From contig NZ_CP109171.1 of the NCBI RefSeq assembly GCF_036246005.1, positions 434,001 through 498,000 on the forward strand: a stretch of 64,000 nucleotides of DNA, in the 5' to 3' direction. Under the pieces are notes generated by a model, which worked only from the letters and a program-made list of their open reading frames with translations, was not told where the DNA came from and made no database searches. Of this stretch, positions 34,695-42,697 are shown one piece after another. This DNA is from Streptomyces sp. NBC_01723. Its GTDB lineage: Bacteria > Actinomycetota > Actinomycetes > Streptomycetales > Streptomycetaceae. The position numbers and the translations under genes are program-made. Every line of letters begins with the position of its first letter. Within the stretch, counting starts at the first letter, position 1.

Positions 34695-35624
34695 TCACGC
34701 CGGCACCGCCTGACGCACTCGGGGGTCGGTCAGCGCGTGGCAGACGTCGACGAGGATGTTCAGCGCGAAGATCGTCACGGCGGTCATCAGCACGGCCGCC
34801 TGGAGGACCGCGAAGTCGCGCTGGAGGATGGAGTCGATCATGAGCTTGCCGATACCGGGCCAGCCGAAGATCGTCTCGACGACGACCGCGCCGTTGACCA
34901 GCCCCACCGCCAGGTCGCCGGCCACGGTCAGTACCGGCGTCACGGCGTTGCGCAGGGCGTGGCCGAAGACGACGCGCCGGGGGGTGGCGCCCTTGCCCCG
35001 GGCGATCTTGACGTAGGGCGCGGACAGTGCGGTGACCATGCTGCCGCGGACCACCTGCACCAGGACGCCGAAGGGGCGGATGAGCAGGGTCGCGATGGGC
35101 AGCACCCAGATCTCCGGGCCGCCGAGCGTGCCTGAGGTCGGGAGCAGGCCGAGGCTCACGCCGAAGACCAGGACGCCCATGATGGCGAACCAGAAGTCGG
35201 GGATGCTGGCGGCCGTCATGGACAGCAGGCTGGCGATCCTGTCGATCAGGGAGTTGGGGCGGTAGGCCGCGAGGCTGCCGACCAGGACGGCTCCGGTGAG
35301 GGCCAGCAGCATGGTGACGCCGGCGAGTTGCAGGGTGACGGGGAAGGCGTCGAGCACCATCGAGCCGGCGGGCTGCCCCGTCCGCAGGGAGGTGCCGAAG
35401 TCGAAGTGGGCGGCGTCGACGAGGTAGTTCCACAGTTGCGTGGGGATGGACAGGTCGAAGCCCTGCGCGGCGGAGAACTCCGCGCGCTGCTCGGGGGTGG
35501 CGCTCAGGGGGAGGTAGAGGTCGACGGGGTTGCCGGTCATCCGGGCCAGGAAGAACACGCCGAGGACGACGCAGACCAGGGGGACGGCGCTGGAGAGGAC
35601 GCGTTTGCGCAGGAACGGGATCAT
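34695..35624 (-). CDS. Opp/Dpp-type ABC permease (B-type), island 2
   Basis: A 309-residue DppB/OppB-like permease with an early first helix, the FFLARMTGNPVDLYLP motif and the late LDPRVR-like ending TDPRVRQAV. The ATG at 35624 begins one base after the stop of the binding-protein gene, with GAGGGGG upstream, preferred over the frame's first start at 35657. Confidence 0.9.
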   Translation of the reverse strand: MIPFLRKRVLSSAVPLVCVVLGVFFLARMTGNPVDLYLPLSATPEQRAEFSAAQGFDLSIPTQLWNYLVDAAHFDFGTSLRTGQPAGSMVLDAFPVTLQLAGVTMLLALTGAVLVGSLAAYRPNSLIDRIASLLSMTAASIPDFWFAIMGVLVFGVSLGLLPTSGTLGGPEIWVLPIATLLIRPFGVLVQVVRGSMVTALSAPYVKIARGKGATPRRVVFGHALRNAVTPVLTVAGDLAVGLVNGAVVVETIFGWPGIGKLMIDSILQRDFAVLQAAVLMTAVTIFALNILVDVCHALTDPRVRQAVPA

Positions 35625-35625
35625 G

Positions 35626-37218
35626 TCAGTGCTTCGCCCCCTCGGCCGGGTGGACATCGGCCAGCCGGAGTTCGTCTCCGGTGGCGGAGTCGGGTCGGTA
35701 GCGGATCGACCGGGACAGGCCGAGCAGGCCGCTCATGTGGGCGAGATGGGCGTACTGGACGACGCTCTCGTTCTGCTCGGCGAGCAGGTCGGCGAAGGCC
35801 TTCTGCCGTGCGCCGCCGGACAGGGCGCCCGCGTCGGCGACGCGTTCGTCCAGCGCCTCGGTGCCGAACGTGGACTGGGGGCCGTCGGCGAGCAGGTACT
35901 GGCTGGTGGTGAAGCCCGCGTCACCGGCCTGGTTGCCGTGCATGATCAGCAGGGCGACCGGGCCGACGTCCTCGGGCAGCGGGCGGAGCTGGTACTGGAG
36001 GTGGGTGGCGGTGTCGGCCATGCGTACCTTCACGTTCAGACCGATCTGCTGCATCTGGTACTGGAGCGCCTCGGCGGTCTCCGACACCCCTGAGAACATG
36101 CCGTTGCGGGCGACCAGGGTGATCCGGCGGCCGGTGGGCACTCCGTCGGCCGCCGCCTCGCGCACCAGGGCGCGGGCCTCGGTGACGTTCTGCCGGGTCG
36201 GTTCGATCGCGTCGTTGTGACCCACCACGCCGGGCGGCACGAGTTGGCCGGCCGGTTCGGCGAGTCCGCCGAGGAGCGCGTCGACGATGCCCTCGCGGTC
36301 CACGGCCAGGTCGATCGCCCGGCGCACCCTGATGTCGTCGAGCGGGGCCTCGCGGCCGTCCAGCCGCAGCGCGGTCGTCTCGTTGTTGGGGTAGGCGGCC
36401 GTCGTGTCCTTCTCCGCCTCCATCGGGTCGAGGGCGACGGCGATCTCCGCCTCGTCCTTGTCGATCATGGCGGCGCGGACACTGGCGTCGCTGCGCCAGA
36501 CGTAGCGGGCCCGTGCGAAGGCGGGAGCCTCGCCCCAGTAGCGGTCGTTGCGGTTGAGGGAGATGGCCGCCCCCGGCTTCCAGGACGTCACCGCGTAGGG
36601 GCCGGTACCGACCGGGACGCGGACCTTGGCCTTCGGGTCCGTCGTGCGGGGCACCACCTCCACGAAGCTCAGGCGCAGCGGCAGGATGGGGTCCGGCTGT
36701 TCGGTGGTGACGGTCAGTCTGCTGTCGTTCACCGCGTCCACTTCGAGGTCGTCGTCGCCGAAGACGTAGCCCTCGACGTTGCAGGCGAGGTCGGAGTTGA
36801 CCGCCCGGTCGATGGAGAAGGCGGCGTCCTCGGCGGTGAAGGGCGCGCCGTTCTGGAAGGTCACGCCGGAGCGGATGTCGAAGGTCCAGGTGCGGGGGGC
36901 GGTCTGCTTCCAGCCGGTCGCCAGCAGGGGGTTCAGCTCACCGGAGGTGGGATCTCGTTCCACCAGCGGTTCGGTGATGTTGGACCGGACCACCACGCCG
37001 GTGCCGGTCAGTGATGCCTCGCAGGGTTCCAGGGTCGGCGGTTCCTGGGTGAGCACCACCCGCAGGGTGCGGCCGTCGGCGCGGCCGGTGTCGCCGCCCG
37101 CGCTGCCTGCCACGGCACACCCGCTGGACAGGAGTACGACGCCCGCCAGCAGCATCGCGCTCTTCGTGCGGGGCCGCCTCGGTGCGGGGCGCCGGGTGGA
37201 TGAAACGGAGGACTTCAT
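35626..37218 (-). CDS. Opp/Dpp-type ABC substrate-binding lipoprotein, island 2
   Basis: A 530-residue family-5 binding protein. A basic N-terminus and hydrophobic core end in the lipobox LLSSGC (about residue 34), so it is a surface lipoprotein. Family marks include RTWTFDIRSGVTFQNG and PVGTGPYAVTSWKPG. The ATG at 37218 (MKSSVSS) follows GGAGA; the longer frame lacks a signal-peptide start. It heads the second Opp operon, divergent from the hexarate enzyme genes. The ligand may be a sugar acid rather than a peptide, judged by neighbours only. Confidence 0.88.
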   Translation of the reverse strand: MKSSVSSTRRPAPRRPRTKSAMLLAGVVLLSSGCAVAGSAGGDTGRADGRTLRVVLTQEPPTLEPCEASLTGTGVVVRSNITEPLVERDPTSGELNPLLATGWKQTAPRTWTFDIRSGVTFQNGAPFTAEDAAFSIDRAVNSDLACNVEGYVFGDDDLEVDAVNDSRLTVTTEQPDPILPLRLSFVEVVPRTTDPKAKVRVPVGTGPYAVTSWKPGAAISLNRNDRYWGEAPAFARARYVWRSDASVRAAMIDKDEAEIAVALDPMEAEKDTTAAYPNNETTALRLDGREAPLDDIRVRRAIDLAVDREGIVDALLGGLAEPAGQLVPPGVVGHNDAIEPTRQNVTEARALVREAAADGVPTGRRITLVARNGMFSGVSETAEALQYQMQQIGLNVKVRMADTATHLQYQLRPLPEDVGPVALLIMHGNQAGDAGFTTSQYLLADGPQSTFGTEALDERVADAGALSGGARQKAFADLLAEQNESVVQYAHLAHMSGLLGLSRSIRYRPDSATGDELRLADVHPAEGAKH

Positions 37219-37290
37219 CGTCGCGTGTCTCCGGGGAAGTGCTGATGTGTCACGTTCCGAACTCGGGGGTGTGGGGCGGACCTCCACGAC

Positions 37291-37327
37291 TGTCTACACT
37301 TGCGTACTCGGTCTGCATCTGTGAACG
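37291..37327. promoter_or_regulatory. Two candidate operator boxes in the hexarate island
   Basis: GTCTACACTTGCGTAC (37292-37307) and GTCTGCATCTGTGAAC (37311-37326) both fit a degenerate palindrome GTNNRCANNTGYNNAC. They lie just downstream of the Opp-operon promoter. A third related copy lies at 38439-38454. Confidence 0.45.
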
Positions 37328-37329
37328 CG

Positions 37330-37358
37330 AAGCTAAACCGGTGCCGAGGCAGCGTCAA
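37330..37358 (-). promoter_or_regulatory. Promoter of the island-2 Opp operon
   Basis: On the minus strand TTGACG (37358-37353) and TAGCTT (37335-37330) are 17 bp apart, the same form as the island-1 Opp promoter (TTGACC, 17 bp, TAGCTT). Confidence 0.6.
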
Positions 37359-37426
37359 GACATGCGGACGATCGGACGTTCTCCGAGCGGTCCGCGCCCC
37401 GGCACCCCACCCGACGGGAGTGCCCC

Positions 37427-38407
37427 TTGCCGAATTCCCCCACCCACCCCAGCGCCCCGGACACCGTCCTCCAGGTGTCCCCGCTGCTCCCCGCCCTGGA
37501 GAGTGCGCTCGGCGAGCGGTTCCGCACGGTCCGCCTCTTCGAACTCCCGGACCCCGACGCGTACCTGCGCGCGCACGGCGGCGAGGTGGCGGCCGCGGTG
37601 ACGAGCGCGCGGACCGGGGTGAGCGACGCGCTGATGGACGCGTTGCCGCGCCTCGGGGCCATCGTCCACTTCGGCGTCGGCCACGAGACCACCGACGTGG
37701 TGCGCGCCCGCGCCCGGGGCATCGACGTGAGCAACACCCCGGACGTGCTCACCGACTGCGTGGCGGACCTCGCCGTCGGTGCGCTGATCGACGTCGTGCG
37801 GCGCCTGTCGGCGGCCGACCGGTACGTCCGCGCGGGGGCCTGGACGGCAGCACCCTTCCCGCTGACGGACCGGGTGAGCGGCAGGCGGGTCGGCATCCTG
37901 GGTCTCGGCCGGATCGGCCGGGCCGTCGCCCGCCGGCTCGAGGGCTTCGGCGCGGACCTCGCGTACTGCACGCGCACGCCGGTGCCCGGCGTCACCCACC
38001 GTCATCTGCCGAGTGCCGAGGCGCTGGCCGAGGCGTGCGACGCGCTCGTCGTCACCGTCGCCGGGGGCCGGGGCACCCGGGGTCTGGTCTCGGCGAAGGT
38101 CCTGGACGCGCTCGGGCCCGGGGGGTACCTGGTCAACGTCGCCCGGGGCAGCGTGGTCGACGAACCGGCGCTCGTGGCGGCGGTGACGGAGGGCCGGATC
38201 GCGGGGGCGGCGCTGGACGTCTTCGCCGACGAGCCCGACGTGCCGCCGGCGCTGCTGGCGTCGGACCGGGTGGTGCTGCTCCCCCACATCGCCAGCGCCA
38301 CCCACGAGACCCGGGCGGCCATGGGCGACCTGGCGCTGCGCAACCTCCAGCGGTTCATGACCGAGGGCACCCTCCTCACACCGGTCCCGGACCGGCCGGC
38401 CCATTGA
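37427..38407 (+). CDS. D-isomer 2-hydroxyacid dehydrogenase
   Basis: A 326-residue NAD(P)-dependent D-2-hydroxyacid dehydrogenase of the glyoxylate/hydroxypyruvate-reductase type. The Rossmann motif GILGLGRIGRAVARRL is at about 157. Catalytic-region motifs are NVARGSVVDEPAL (Arg), the ALDVFADEPDVP segment (Glu) and LLPHIASAT (His). The start is TTG at 37427 after GGGAG; no better start exists in frame. It opens the plus-strand enzyme operon and is divergent from the Opp binding protein. It may reduce a pathway oxo-acid such as hydroxypyruvate, tartronate semialdehyde or a keto-sugar acid. Confidence 0.88.
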   Translation: MPNSPTHPSAPDTVLQVSPLLPALESALGERFRTVRLFELPDPDAYLRAHGGEVAAAVTSARTGVSDALMDALPRLGAIVHFGVGHETTDVVRARARGIDVSNTPDVLTDCVADLAVGALIDVVRRLSAADRYVRAGAWTAAPFPLTDRVSGRRVGILGLGRIGRAVARRLEGFGADLAYCTRTPVPGVTHRHLPSAEALAEACDALVVTVAGGRGTRGLVSAKVLDALGPGGYLVNVARGSVVDEPALVAAVTEGRIAGAALDVFADEPDVPPALLASDRVVLLPHIASATHETRAAMGDLALRNLQRFMTEGTLLTPVPDRPAH

Positions 38408-38425
38408 CACGGCCGTGGGGCCGTG
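38408..38425 (+). terminator. Small hairpin after the first dehydrogenase gene
   Basis: CACGGCC and GGCCGTG form a 7-bp stem with a GTGG loop directly after the stop codon. It may be an attenuating hairpin. ACAACTGGTTGT, a 5-bp-arm palindrome, follows at 38429-38440. Confidence 0.4.
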
Positions 38426-38437
38426 CCTACAACTGGT

Positions 38438-38454
38438 TGTCCACACATGCGAAC
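38438..38454. promoter_or_regulatory. Third copy of the hexarate-island operator motif
   Basis: TGTCCACACATGCGAAC matches TGTCTACACTTGCGTAC at 37291-37307 in 14 of 17 positions and lies 23 bp before the start of the glucarate dehydratase gene. Confidence 0.45.
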
Positions 38455-38477
38455 GCTGACTACATATGAGGATGGGT

Positions 38478-39755
38478 ATGCGGGCAGGCACCTCCGAACG
38501 CATCGTCGACGTCACGGTGACCCCCGTGGCCTTCCGCGACCCTCCCCTGCTCAACTCGGTGGGTGTGCACGAGCCCTACGCCCTGCGCACCGTCGTGGAG
38601 ATCACCACGGAGAGCGGCGTCAGCGGCATCGGGGAGACCTACGGCGGCACCCTGCACCTGGAACGGCTCCGCCGCACCGCCGGTGAACTGGCCGGCATGG
38701 AGGTCTGGAGCCTCAACGACCTGATCGCCCGCACCACCCGGGCGCTGGGCACCGACACCGCGGGCGGCGACGGCATGGCCGGGATGGTCACCGGCAGCAG
38801 CACCGTGGACCGGGTCATGTCGCCCTTCGACGTCGCGTGCCTGGACATCCAGGGCAAGCTCGTGGGCCGGCCGGTCAGCGACCTGCTGGGCGGTGCCGTA
38901 CGCCCGGCGGTCCCCTACAGCGCGTACCTCTTCTACAAGTGGGCCGGACACCCCGGCCAGGAGGACGACGACTGGGGCGCGGCGCTCGATCCGGCGGGCC
39001 TGGTCGAGCAGGCCCACCGGATGATCGACACGTACGGCTTCTCCTCCATCAAGCTCAAGGGCGGAGTCTTCCCGCCGGACGAGGAGATCGCGGCGATCAG
39101 GGCGCTGCGCGCGGCCTTCCCGGACCATCCGCTGCGTCTGGACCCCAACGCCGTGTGGAGCCCGGAGACCTCACTGCGCGTCGCCCGCGAACTGGACGGC
39201 GTACTGCAGTACCTGGAGGACCCGACGGCCGGGATCGACGGCATGGCGTCGGTGGCGGCACGCACGGACACGCCGCTGGCGACCAACATGTGTGTGGTCT
39301 CCTTCGACGACCTGGCGCCGGCCGTGGCCCGGGACGCGGTGGGCATCGTGCTCTCCGACCACCACTTCTGGGGCGGCCTGCGGCGCTGCGGCCGGCTCTC
39401 CGCGATCTGCGACGCCTTCGGGCTCGGCCTGTCCATGCACTCCAACTCGCACCTCGGCATCAGCCTCGCCGCGATGACCCACCTCGCGGCGGCCACACCG
39501 CGGCTCACCTACGCGTGCGACACCCACTGGCCGTGGAAACGCCCCGACGAGGACGTGGTCGACCCGACGCCGCTGCGGTTCGGCGAGGGCTCACTCGCGG
39601 TACCCACGGGTCCGGGCCTGGGCGTGGAGCTGGACCGGGACGCGCTCGCCCGGCTGCACCGCCAGTACCTCGACTGCGGACTGCGCGACCGGGACGACAC
39701 CGGCTGCATGCGCCGCGTCGATCCGTCCTTCTCGACCAAGACTCCCAGGTGGTGA
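38478..39755 (+). CDS. gudD: Glucarate dehydratase
   Basis: A 425-residue enolase-superfamily enzyme that dehydrates D-glucarate to 5-dehydro-4-deoxyglucarate. It has the GlucD signature set: an early LLNSVGVHEPYALRT segment, K-x-K (SIKLKGG), LDPNAVWS, YLEDPTAG, TNMCVV, DHHFWGG, HSNSHLGISLA with the catalytic His, and CDTHWPW with its Asp partner. Three ATGs lie close together; the third (38478) is favoured because GAGG stands 6 bp upstream. With KdgD encoded 1 kb downstream, two consecutive steps of the hexarate pathway are present. Confidence 0.9.
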   Translation: MRAGTSERIVDVTVTPVAFRDPPLLNSVGVHEPYALRTVVEITTESGVSGIGETYGGTLHLERLRRTAGELAGMEVWSLNDLIARTTRALGTDTAGGDGMAGMVTGSSTVDRVMSPFDVACLDIQGKLVGRPVSDLLGGAVRPAVPYSAYLFYKWAGHPGQEDDDWGAALDPAGLVEQAHRMIDTYGFSSIKLKGGVFPPDEEIAAIRALRAAFPDHPLRLDPNAVWSPETSLRVARELDGVLQYLEDPTAGIDGMASVAARTDTPLATNMCVVSFDDLAPAVARDAVGIVLSDHHFWGGLRRCGRLSAICDAFGLGLSMHSNSHLGISLAAMTHLAAATPRLTYACDTHWPWKRPDEDVVDPTPLRFGEGSLAVPTGPGLGVELDRDALARLHRQYLDCGLRDRDDTGCMRRVDPSFSTKTPRW

Positions 39756-39762
39756 CCTCCTC

Positions 39763-40794
39763 GTGCGCATCATGCTCGCCCACCGCATCCTGAGCCGCTT
39801 CCACGAACCCCTCAAAGCCCGGACCGAGGGCGGCCACGAGTGGCTCGACGCCTGCGACTGGGACGCGGCGCGGGTCTCCGGGGCCATGCCGGAGGTGGAG
39901 GTGTTCGTCGGCTCCGGGCTGCGGGCCGAGGACGCCCGCCGGGCCGCCCGGCTGCGCCTGGTCCACGTGGTCGGCGCCGGCTACGACGGCATCGCGCTGG
40001 ACGCGCTGGGCCCCGGCGTCACCGTCGCCACCACCCACCACCACGGCCGTTCCATCGCGGAGCACGTGCTGATGTCCGTCCTGATGCTCTCCCGCGACGT
40101 GCTCGGCGCCGACCGCGCCCTGCGCGCCGGGCGGTGGCGCAACGTGGCCGTGGACCCGGGGCTGCCGTTCGGGACCACGCTGCGGGGCCGCCGGGTCGGC
40201 ATCGTCGGGTTCGGCGAGACGGGCACCGAGGTCGCCCGGCTGTGCCAGGCGGTGGGCCTGCGCGTGCGCGCCGTGCGGCGCGATCCGTCGGCCCCGTTCC
40301 CCGACGACCTGCGGCCGGACTGGGTCGGCGGCAACGAGCGGCTGCCCGAGCTGCTCGCCGAGTCCGACGTCGTGGTGGTCACGGTGCCGCTCGGCCCCGC
40401 CACCCGCGGTCTGATCGGCGCGGCCGAACTGGCCGCCATGGGACCCGGATCGCTGCTGGTCAACGTGGCGCGAGGGCCCGTCGCGCGGGAAGAGGCGCTC
40501 TACGAGGCGCTGCGCGGCGGCACCATCGGCGGCGCGGCGCTGGACGTGTGGTGGTCCGGCCCGCCCGAGGCGCCGAGCCGGCTGCCCTTCCACGAACTGC
40601 CCAACGTGCTCATGACCCCGCACCACTCGGGGCACACCGCCGACACCTTCGCCGCGCGTGCGGCGGAGATCGCCGACAACATCGGCCGGCTTCGCCGCGG
40701 GGAACCCCTCACCGGCGTCGTGCACCGGGGTGCCGACGCGGCCCTCGTCCCCGGCCGCCCGGCAGACCGCTCCACCGACTCTCCGACCCGTTAG
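39763..40794 (+). CDS. D-isomer 2-hydroxyacid dehydrogenase (second)
   Basis: A 343-residue NAD-dependent D-2-hydroxyacid dehydrogenase, only distantly like the one at 37427. The nucleotide-binding loop reads GIVGFGETG, where GLGxIG is usual. NVARGPVAREEAL and the catalytic-His region (MTPHHSGHT) are visible, with a two-His THHHGRSIAEHVL stretch typical of the family. The GTG at 39763 begins 7 bp after glucarate dehydratase, so the genes are co-transcribed. Its place in the hexarate pathway is not standard; it may handle an epimer or side product. Confidence 0.85.
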   Translation: MRIMLAHRILSRFHEPLKARTEGGHEWLDACDWDAARVSGAMPEVEVFVGSGLRAEDARRAARLRLVHVVGAGYDGIALDALGPGVTVATTHHHGRSIAEHVLMSVLMLSRDVLGADRALRAGRWRNVAVDPGLPFGTTLRGRRVGIVGFGETGTEVARLCQAVGLRVRAVRRDPSAPFPDDLRPDWVGGNERLPELLAESDVVVVTVPLGPATRGLIGAAELAAMGPGSLLVNVARGPVAREEALYEALRGGTIGGAALDVWWSGPPEAPSRLPFHELPNVLMTPHHSGHTADTFAARAAEIADNIGRLRRGEPLTGVVHRGADAALVPGRPADRSTDSPTR

Positions 40795-40804
40795 GAAACC
40801 ACTC

Positions 40805-41713
40805 GTGCTCGAAGGCGTTCTCTTCTTCCCCGTCACCCCCTTCACCGCCACCGGCGAGGTCGACCTCGCTGTCCTGCACCAGCACGTGGCCGCCGGTGTG
40901 GCCGCCGGGCCCGGCGGGGTGTTCGTCGCGTGCGGGACCGGCGAGTTCCACGCGCTGGACCGCGAGGAGTACGCGGCCGTCACCCGTACCGCCGTCGAGG
41001 CGGCCGCGGGACGCGTCCCGGTGTACGCCGGTGTGGGCGGCGCGCTGGGTCTCGCCCGGCAGTTCGCGCGCGACGCGGCCGAGGCCGGCGTGGACGGACT
41101 GCTGCTCATGCCCCCCTACCTCGTCGAGTCGCCCGCCGCCGGACTCGTCGCCTACACCCGTGCCGTCGGCGGGGAGACGGACCTCCCGCTGATCGTCTAC
41201 AGCCGGGCCAACGCCCGCTTCGACGAGCATTCGGCGGCCGAGGTCGCGCAGTTGCCGACCGTGACGGGCCTCAAGGACGGCACGGGCGACCTCGACCTGG
41301 TCGCGCGCGTCGTCCCCGCCGTGCGCGCGGCGCTCGCCGGGTCGGGCAAGGACTTCCAGTTCTTCAACGGCATGCCCACCGCCGAGGCCAGCCAACTGGC
41401 CTACCGCGCGCTGGGCGTCGAGCTGTACTCGTCGGCCGCGTTCGCGTTCGCGCCGGACCTCTCCCTCGCCTTCCACCGCGCGGTCGAGGAGGGCGACACC
41501 GCGACGGTCGACACCCTGCAGCGGACGTTCTTCCATCCCCTGGTACGGCTGCGGCGGCGTGTTCCGGGGTACGCGGTGTCGCTGGTGAAGGCCGGGGTGA
41601 CGCTGTCCGGGCTCAAGGCCGGTCCGGTCCGCCCGCCGCTGACCCCGCTCACCGCCGACGAGACCGAGGAGCTGGCGGCTCTCGTCGCCGGGGCACGGGC
41701 CGCCATCGCCTAG
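40805..41713 (+). CDS. kdgD: 5-dehydro-4-deoxyglucarate dehydratase (KdgD)
   Basis: A 302-residue member of the dihydrodipicolinate-synthase/N-acetylneuraminate-lyase superfamily. KdgD converts 5-dehydro-4-deoxyglucarate to 2-oxoglutarate semialdehyde with loss of CO2 and water. Visible features are FFPVTPFTATGEVD, GTGEFHAL, the Tyr in VYSRAN (about 132) and the Schiff-base Lys in GLKDGTGD (K157). The GTG at 40805 follows AGGA. It shares 4 bp with the convergent FGE gene. The next enzyme, 2-oxoglutarate-semialdehyde dehydrogenase, is not in the window. Confidence 0.9.
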   Translation: MLEGVLFFPVTPFTATGEVDLAVLHQHVAAGVAAGPGGVFVACGTGEFHALDREEYAAVTRTAVEAAAGRVPVYAGVGGALGLARQFARDAAEAGVDGLLLMPPYLVESPAAGLVAYTRAVGGETDLPLIVYSRANARFDEHSAAEVAQLPTVTGLKDGTGDLDLVARVVPAVRAALAGSGKDFQFFNGMPTAEASQLAYRALGVELYSSAAFAFAPDLSLAFHRAVEEGDTATVDTLQRTFFHPLVRLRRRVPGYAVSLVKAGVTLSGLKAGPVRPPLTPLTADETEELAALVAGARAAIA

Positions 41714-42672
41714 GAGGATGGCGGGGCACCGTCGTTGGCGCAGCGGAAGCCGAGGTTGCCGGACGAGGACTCGGGGGTGTTGGAGGACCGTGCGGCGACC
41801 CGGTAGCGGTTGCAGTAGGAGTCGTGGCACAGGTAGGAGCCGCCGCGCAGCACCCGCGCGGTCCCGGTCTCCGGGCCGTGCGGGTCCGACGCGGGCGACC
41901 GGGAGTAGTAGGTCGGCGAGAACCAGTCGGCGCACCACTCCCACACGTTGCCCGCGGTGTTCCACAGCCCGAAGCCGTTGGCCCGGTAGGACCTGACCGG
42001 GGCCGTGGTCAGGTGGCCGTCCTCCTCGGTGTTGACGTGCGGGAACCGGCCCTGCCAGATGTTGCAGCGCCAGTGGCCGCCGGGGGTCAGGTCGTCGCCC
42101 CAGGGATAGCGCCGGCCGGCCTGCCCGCCGCGCGCGGCGTACTCCCACTCGGCCTCGGTGGGCAGGCGCTTGCCGGCCCACCGGGCGTAGGCGGTGGCGT
42201 CGTTCCAGGAGATGTGGACCACGGGATGGTTCCGCCGGGTGGTGATGTCGGAGCGGGCACCCTCGGGGCGGCGCCAGTGCGCGCCCCGCACGTTGATCCA
42301 CCAGGGGGCTCCCACGGCGTTGCCGAGCACGTCAGCGGACGCGGCGGCGACCACGAGGTGGAAGACCGCGGAGGAACCGTGGTGTTCCGCGTCGGTCACA
42401 TACCCGGTCGCCTTGACGAAGGCGGCGAAGCGGGCGTTGGTGACGGCGGTCTCGTCGATGCGGAAGGGCGGCAGACGCACCGTGTGCACCGGTGTCTCGC
42501 CGTCGGCCGGATACCCCTCGCCGAAGGCGTCCCCCATCGCGAACACACCGCCCGGCAGCAGCACCTGCCCCCGCGTCGAGCGCGCCCGGCCGGCCGGCCC
42601 GGACAGGGGCGGGGCGACCGGGGCGGCGGGTGCCGCGGCGGGGGCGCAGCACGGGCGGTGATCGCTGGTCAT
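41710..42672 (-). CDS. Formylglycine-generating enzyme (sulfatase maturation)
   Basis: A 320-residue FGE/SUMF1-family enzyme that oxidises the CxPxR cysteine of sulfatases to formylglycine in the cytoplasm. The FGE-sulfatase fold is clear (GGVFAMGDAFGEGYPADGE, HPVVHISWNDATAYARWAG, LPTEAEWEYAARGG, GNVWEWCADWF). The active-site cysteines stand at about 282 and 287 in SYLCHDSYCNRYR. The N-terminus is Ala/Pro-rich with an extra CC pair. The ATG follows GGGAGGA. It lies 25 bp after the sulfatase gene, its obvious substrate, as the last gene of the operon. Confidence 0.93.
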   Translation of the reverse strand: MTSDHRPCCAPAAAPAAPVAPPLSGPAGRARSTRGQVLLPGGVFAMGDAFGEGYPADGETPVHTVRLPPFRIDETAVTNARFAAFVKATGYVTDAEHHGSSAVFHLVVAAASADVLGNAVGAPWWINVRGAHWRRPEGARSDITTRRNHPVVHISWNDATAYARWAGKRLPTEAEWEYAARGGQAGRRYPWGDDLTPGGHWRCNIWQGRFPHVNTEEDGHLTTAPVRSYRANGFGLWNTAGNVWEWCADWFSPTYYSRSPASDPHGPETGTARVLRGGSYLCHDSYCNRYRVAARSSNTPESSSGNLGFRCANDGAPPSS

Positions 42673-42697
42673 GTTCCTCCCAGGGGTCGCGGGCCTG

